A DNA stretch of 7,399 nt, taken from contig DGQR01000101.1 of assembly GCA_002390825.1 (NCBI GenBank), positions 1-7,399 of the forward strand, read 5' to 3'. Of this stretch, positions 5,013 through 7,399 are shown in pieces; the first letter of the stretch is position 1; every line of letters starts with the position of its first letter. The stretch is from Rhodoferax sp. UBA4409 (GTDB lineage: Bacteria > Pseudomonadota > Gammaproteobacteria > Burkholderiales > Burkholderiaceae_C). Both the position numbers and the translations under genes were made by a program. Below the pieces are notes generated by a model. That model was not told the DNA's origin and did no database searches. It worked only from the letters and a program-made list of their open reading frames with translations.

Positions 5013-7399
5013 TAGGCAAACGTCCGGGTTTCGCCGGCGCCATACAGGTTGGTGGTGCAACGGCCGCACAGGGTGGGGTGGGCGGCGTCTGCCCCAACGT
5101 CAGCACGGTAGTGCCAGCAGCGCTCGCATTTCACATTGTTGGATGCTGCAACGCTGATGGATTGTTCGCTACCAGCTACCAAATTGATAGCGCTGGTGAT
5201 GAACACAAACTTCAAGTCCTCGCCCAAGCTGCTCAGCAGGGCGAACTCTTCGGCCGGCACGGTGAGTGTGACCTCCGCTTGCAGGGAGGCGCCTACCTGA
5301 CCTGCGGCGCGCAGGGTTTCGATGTCTTTGTTGACCGCCTCGCGCACGGCGCGGATACGGGCCCACTTGGCGAGCAAGGCTTCGTCCGGCGCGGCAAAGG
5401 TGGAGTAACCATCCAGGAAGATGGAGAGCTTGGTCGCTTCGGGCGTTTTGCCCTCTGCGCCCAGTACTGCCCAGGCTTCTTCAGCGGTGAAGCTGAGGAA
5501 CGGCGCCATCCAGCGCAGCATGGCCTGGGTGATCTGCCACAGCGCGGTTTGCGCGGAGCGGCGAGCCAGACTGTTGGCAGCGGTGGTGTAGAGGCGGTCT
5601 TTGAGCACGTCCAGGTAGAACGCGCCCAAGTCTTCACTGCAATACACCTGCAGCTTGCTCACTACGGGGTGGAACTCGTAGACCTTGAAGTGCGCCAGGA
5701 TGTCGGCCTGCAACTGCGCGGCGCGGGCCAGCGCGTAGCGGTCGATCTCCAGCATCTGGTCGGCAGGCACTGCGTCTTTGGCCGGGTCAAAGTCGGAGAC
5801 GTTGGCCAGCAAAAACTTGAGCGTGTTGCGCACGCGGCGGTAGGTATCCACCACACGGGCCAGGATCTTGTCGTCAATGTTCAGGTCACCCGAATAATCG
5901 GTGCTGGCCACCCACAGGCGCACGATTTCGGCGCCCATTTTGCTCGTGATGGTTTGCGGCTCGACGGTGTTGCCCAAGCTCTTGCTCATCTTGCGGCCTT
6001 GGCCGTCGGTGGCAAAGCCGTGGGTCAGCAGGCCGCGGTAGGGCGCGCGGTCGTAGAGCGCGCAGCCCAGTAAGAGCGAGCTGTGGAACCAGCCGCGGTG
6101 CTGGTCGTGGCCTTCCAGGTACAGGTCGGCTTCTGGCCCTTCAGCGTGGAAGGGCGGCACCGCGTAGGCATCTTTGTGGCTGCCGCGCAGCACGTGCTGG
6201 AAAGTGGAGCCGGAGTCAAACCAGACTTCCAGGATGTCGGTGCTCTTGGTGTAGCTCGGTGCATCTGCCGCGCCCAGAATTTCCTCAACGGACACGCGGC
6301 TCCAGGCCTCAATGCCACCTTGCTCGACGATGTCGGCCGCTTGGTCCAGGATTTCCATGGTGCGGGGGTGCAGCTCGCCACTGTCCTTGTGCAAGAAGAA
6401 GGGCACGGGCACGCCCCAGCTACGCTGACGGCTGATGCACCAGTCGGGGCGGTTGGCGATCATGTCGCGCAAACGGCTGCGGCCATTCTCGGGGTAAAAG
6501 CTGGTGTGCTCGATGGCATCCAAGGCCAGCTGGCGCAAGGTCTTGGGCGCTTTGTCTTGGGTAAACACGCCAGGGCCTTCATCCATGCGGATGAACCACT
6601 GTGCGGCCGCGCGGTAGATCACCGGCGTTTTGTGGCGCCAGCAGTGCGGGTAGCTGTGGGTGATGCCCACGGTGGCCATGAGGCGGTTGTGTTCGCGCAG
6701 GGTGTCTATCACGTTGGCGCAAGCCTTCCAGATGTGCTGGCCGCCGAACAGGGGCAGCTCGGCGTCGTACACGCCGTTGCCCAGCACGGGGTTCAAGATC
6801 TGGTCGTACTTCAGGCCGTTGGCGATGCAGCTGTTGAAGTCGTCCACGCCGTAGGCGGGCGAGGAGTGCACGATGCCGGTGCCGTCGCCGTCGCTCACGT
6901 AGTCAGCCAGGTACAGCGGCGAGAGGCGTTTGTAGCTGTATTCGTTGCCGGCCACGTTCACATCTGCAGGCAGGTCGTACAGCGGGTGGCGGAACACCTG
7001 GCCGCGGAGGGCTTCACCCTTGGCGGTAGCCAGCACGGTGCCGGTCAGGCCGAAGCGCTCCAGGCATTTCTCTACCAGGCTGGCGCCCAGCAGCAGCACG
7101 CCCTTGGGCGTGTCCACCAGCGCGTATTCCAGCTCAGGGTGGGCGTTTAGGGCCTGGTTGGCAGGAATCGTCCAGGCGGTGGTGGTCCAGATGACGGCGA
7201 AGGCTTGCTTGCCCGCAGGCAGGTCGCTCAGGCCGAAGGCTTGGGCCAAGCCAGCCGCGTCGTTGGACTCAAAGGCCACGTCCAGCGTGTCGCTCTTCTT
7301 ATCGGCGTATTCGATCTCGAACTCAGCCAAGCTGGAGCCGCAGTCAAAACACCAGTACACCGGCTTCAAGCCGCGGTACACAAAGCCGCGCTCGATCAC
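5012..7399 (-). CDS. ileS: Isoleucyl-tRNA synthetase, 3' part (start outside window)
   Basis: IleS is a cytoplasmic class Ia aminoacyl-tRNA synthetase that charges tRNA-Ile and edits misactivated valine. The window holds the C-terminal 795 residues. About 150 N-terminal residues, including the HIGH motif, lie beyond base 7399, and the codon at the edge (GTG) is internal, not a start. Counting within the fragment, VYWCFDCGSSLAEFEIEY (14-31) opens the CP1 region. The editing domain shows WTTTAWTIPAN (71-81) and GTGIVHSSPAYGVDDF (173-188). The catalytic loop KMSKS is at 470-474 (bases 5978-5992). The anticodon-binding helical domain follows. The C-terminus carries a zinc knuckle with Cys758, Cys761, Cys778 and Cys781 (CERC...CGRC), as in E. 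coli-type IleRS. The reading frame is intact, with no sign of decay. A repeat-like hairpin lies in the coding sequence at 5168-5197. lspA follows with a one-base overlap. Confidence 0.98.
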   Translation of the reverse strand: MIERGFVYRGLKPVYWCFDCGSSLAEFEIEYADKKSDTLDVAFESNDAAGLAQAFGLSDLPAGKQAFAVIWTTTAWTIPANQALNAHPELEYALVDTPKGVLLLGASLVEKCLERFGLTGTVLATAKGEALRGQVFRHPLYDLPADVNVAGNEYSYKRLSPLYLADYVSDGDGTGIVHSSPAYGVDDFNSCIANGLKYDQILNPVLGNGVYDAELPLFGGQHIWKACANVIDTLREHNRLMATVGITHSYPHCWRHKTPVIYRAAAQWFIRMDEGPGVFTQDKAPKTLRQLALDAIEHTSFYPENGRSRLRDMIANRPDWCISRQRSWGVPVPFFLHKDSGELHPRTMEILDQAADIVEQGGIEAWSRVSVEEILGAADAPSYTKSTDILEVWFDSGSTFQHVLRGSHKDAYAVPPFHAEGPEADLYLEGHDQHRGWFHSSLLLGCALYDRAPYRGLLTHGFATDGQGRKMSKSLGNTVEPQTITSKMGAEIVRLWVASTDYSGDLNIDDKILARVVDTYRRVRNTLKFLLANVSDFDPAKDAVPADQMLEIDRYALARAAQLQADILAHFKVYEFHPVVSKLQVYCSEDLGAFYLDVLKDRLYTTAANSLARRSAQTALWQITQAMLRWMAPFLSFTAEEAWAVLGAEGKTPEATKLSIFLDGYSTFAAPDEALLAKWARIRAVREAVNKDIETLRAAGQVGASLQAEVTLTVPAEEFALLSSLGEDLKFVFITSAINLVAGSEQSISVAASNNVKCERCWHYRADVGADAAHPTLCGRCTTNLYGAGETRTFA
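5168..5197 (-). repeat. Repeat-like hairpin inside ileS
   Basis: On the minus strand ACCAGC and TATC (with a 2-base bulge between them) pair with GGTA and GCTGGT around an AATTT loop, giving a 10-bp stem with one G-U pair. The unit contains GCTATCAA, then AGCTGGTAGCG. It resembles, from memory, a dispersed intergenic element of Comamonadaceae with the pattern GCTATCAA...AGCTGCTAGCG. Here it encodes TSAINLVAGS just before the zinc knuckle, in frame. The pairing is seen directly, while the family assignment is recollection. Confidence 0.45.

Noticed and set aside
5078..7150. Long open frames of 331 and 355 codons on the plus strand opposite ileS
   Set aside because: They are mirror images of the high-GC codon bias of ileS on the other strand. 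Their translations are low-complexity strings rich in Val, Ala, Gly and His without domain character.
1..7399. A novel defence, mobile or biosynthetic system
   Set aside because: All sizeable genes but one are assignable to common families (MFS, EamA, QOR, LspA, IleS). There are no recombinase, nuclease, toxin-antitoxin or array-like repeats.

Overview
The window looks like ordinary chromosomal DNA of a betaproteobacterium, most likely a member of the Comamonadaceae (Rhodoferax/Polaromonas/Acidovorax-like). The reasons are the high GC content with strongly G/C-ending codons, the ileS-lspA gene order typical of beta- and gammaproteobacteria, and the character of the protein sequences. The taxonomic call is an inference from reading the sequence, not from a search.

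Layout from left to right. Positions 1-209 are a visibly AT-richer stretch without a convincing complete gene. It may hold the last 14 codons of an upstream gene (stop at 43-45) and carries a perfect 14-bp palindrome. A YbjJ-like MFS transporter (210-1376, +) converges with an EamA/DMT-family transporter (1412-2314, -) across a 35-bp gap. The EamA gene is divergent from qor, a zeta-crystallin-type NADPH:quinone oxidoreductase (2423-3418, +), with a 108-bp shared upstream region. Qor converges on a gene for an uncharacterised predicted outer-membrane beta-barrel protein (3472-4398, -), and a good intrinsic terminator (3421-3449) lies between the two stops. Upstream of the barrel gene on the same strand come lspA (4503-5012, -) and the 3' 84% or so of ileS (5012-7399, -, start outside the window). 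The ileS stop and the lspA start overlap as TAATG.

How the genes relate. IleS charges tRNA-Ile, and LspA removes signal peptides from prolipoproteins. The two form a conserved, translationally coupled pair of housekeeping genes. The barrel protein follows lspA on the same strand, but a 104-bp gap with a hairpin and a -10-like hexamer suggests it may be a separate unit. The two transporters and Qor show no evident shared pathway. I see no rRNA, tRNA, CRISPR array, insertion sequence, phage gene or defence system. The most interesting points are modest: a repeat-like hairpin embedded in the coding sequence of the ileS C-terminal region, and the conserved-looking but unassigned barrel protein with an ambiguous signal peptide.
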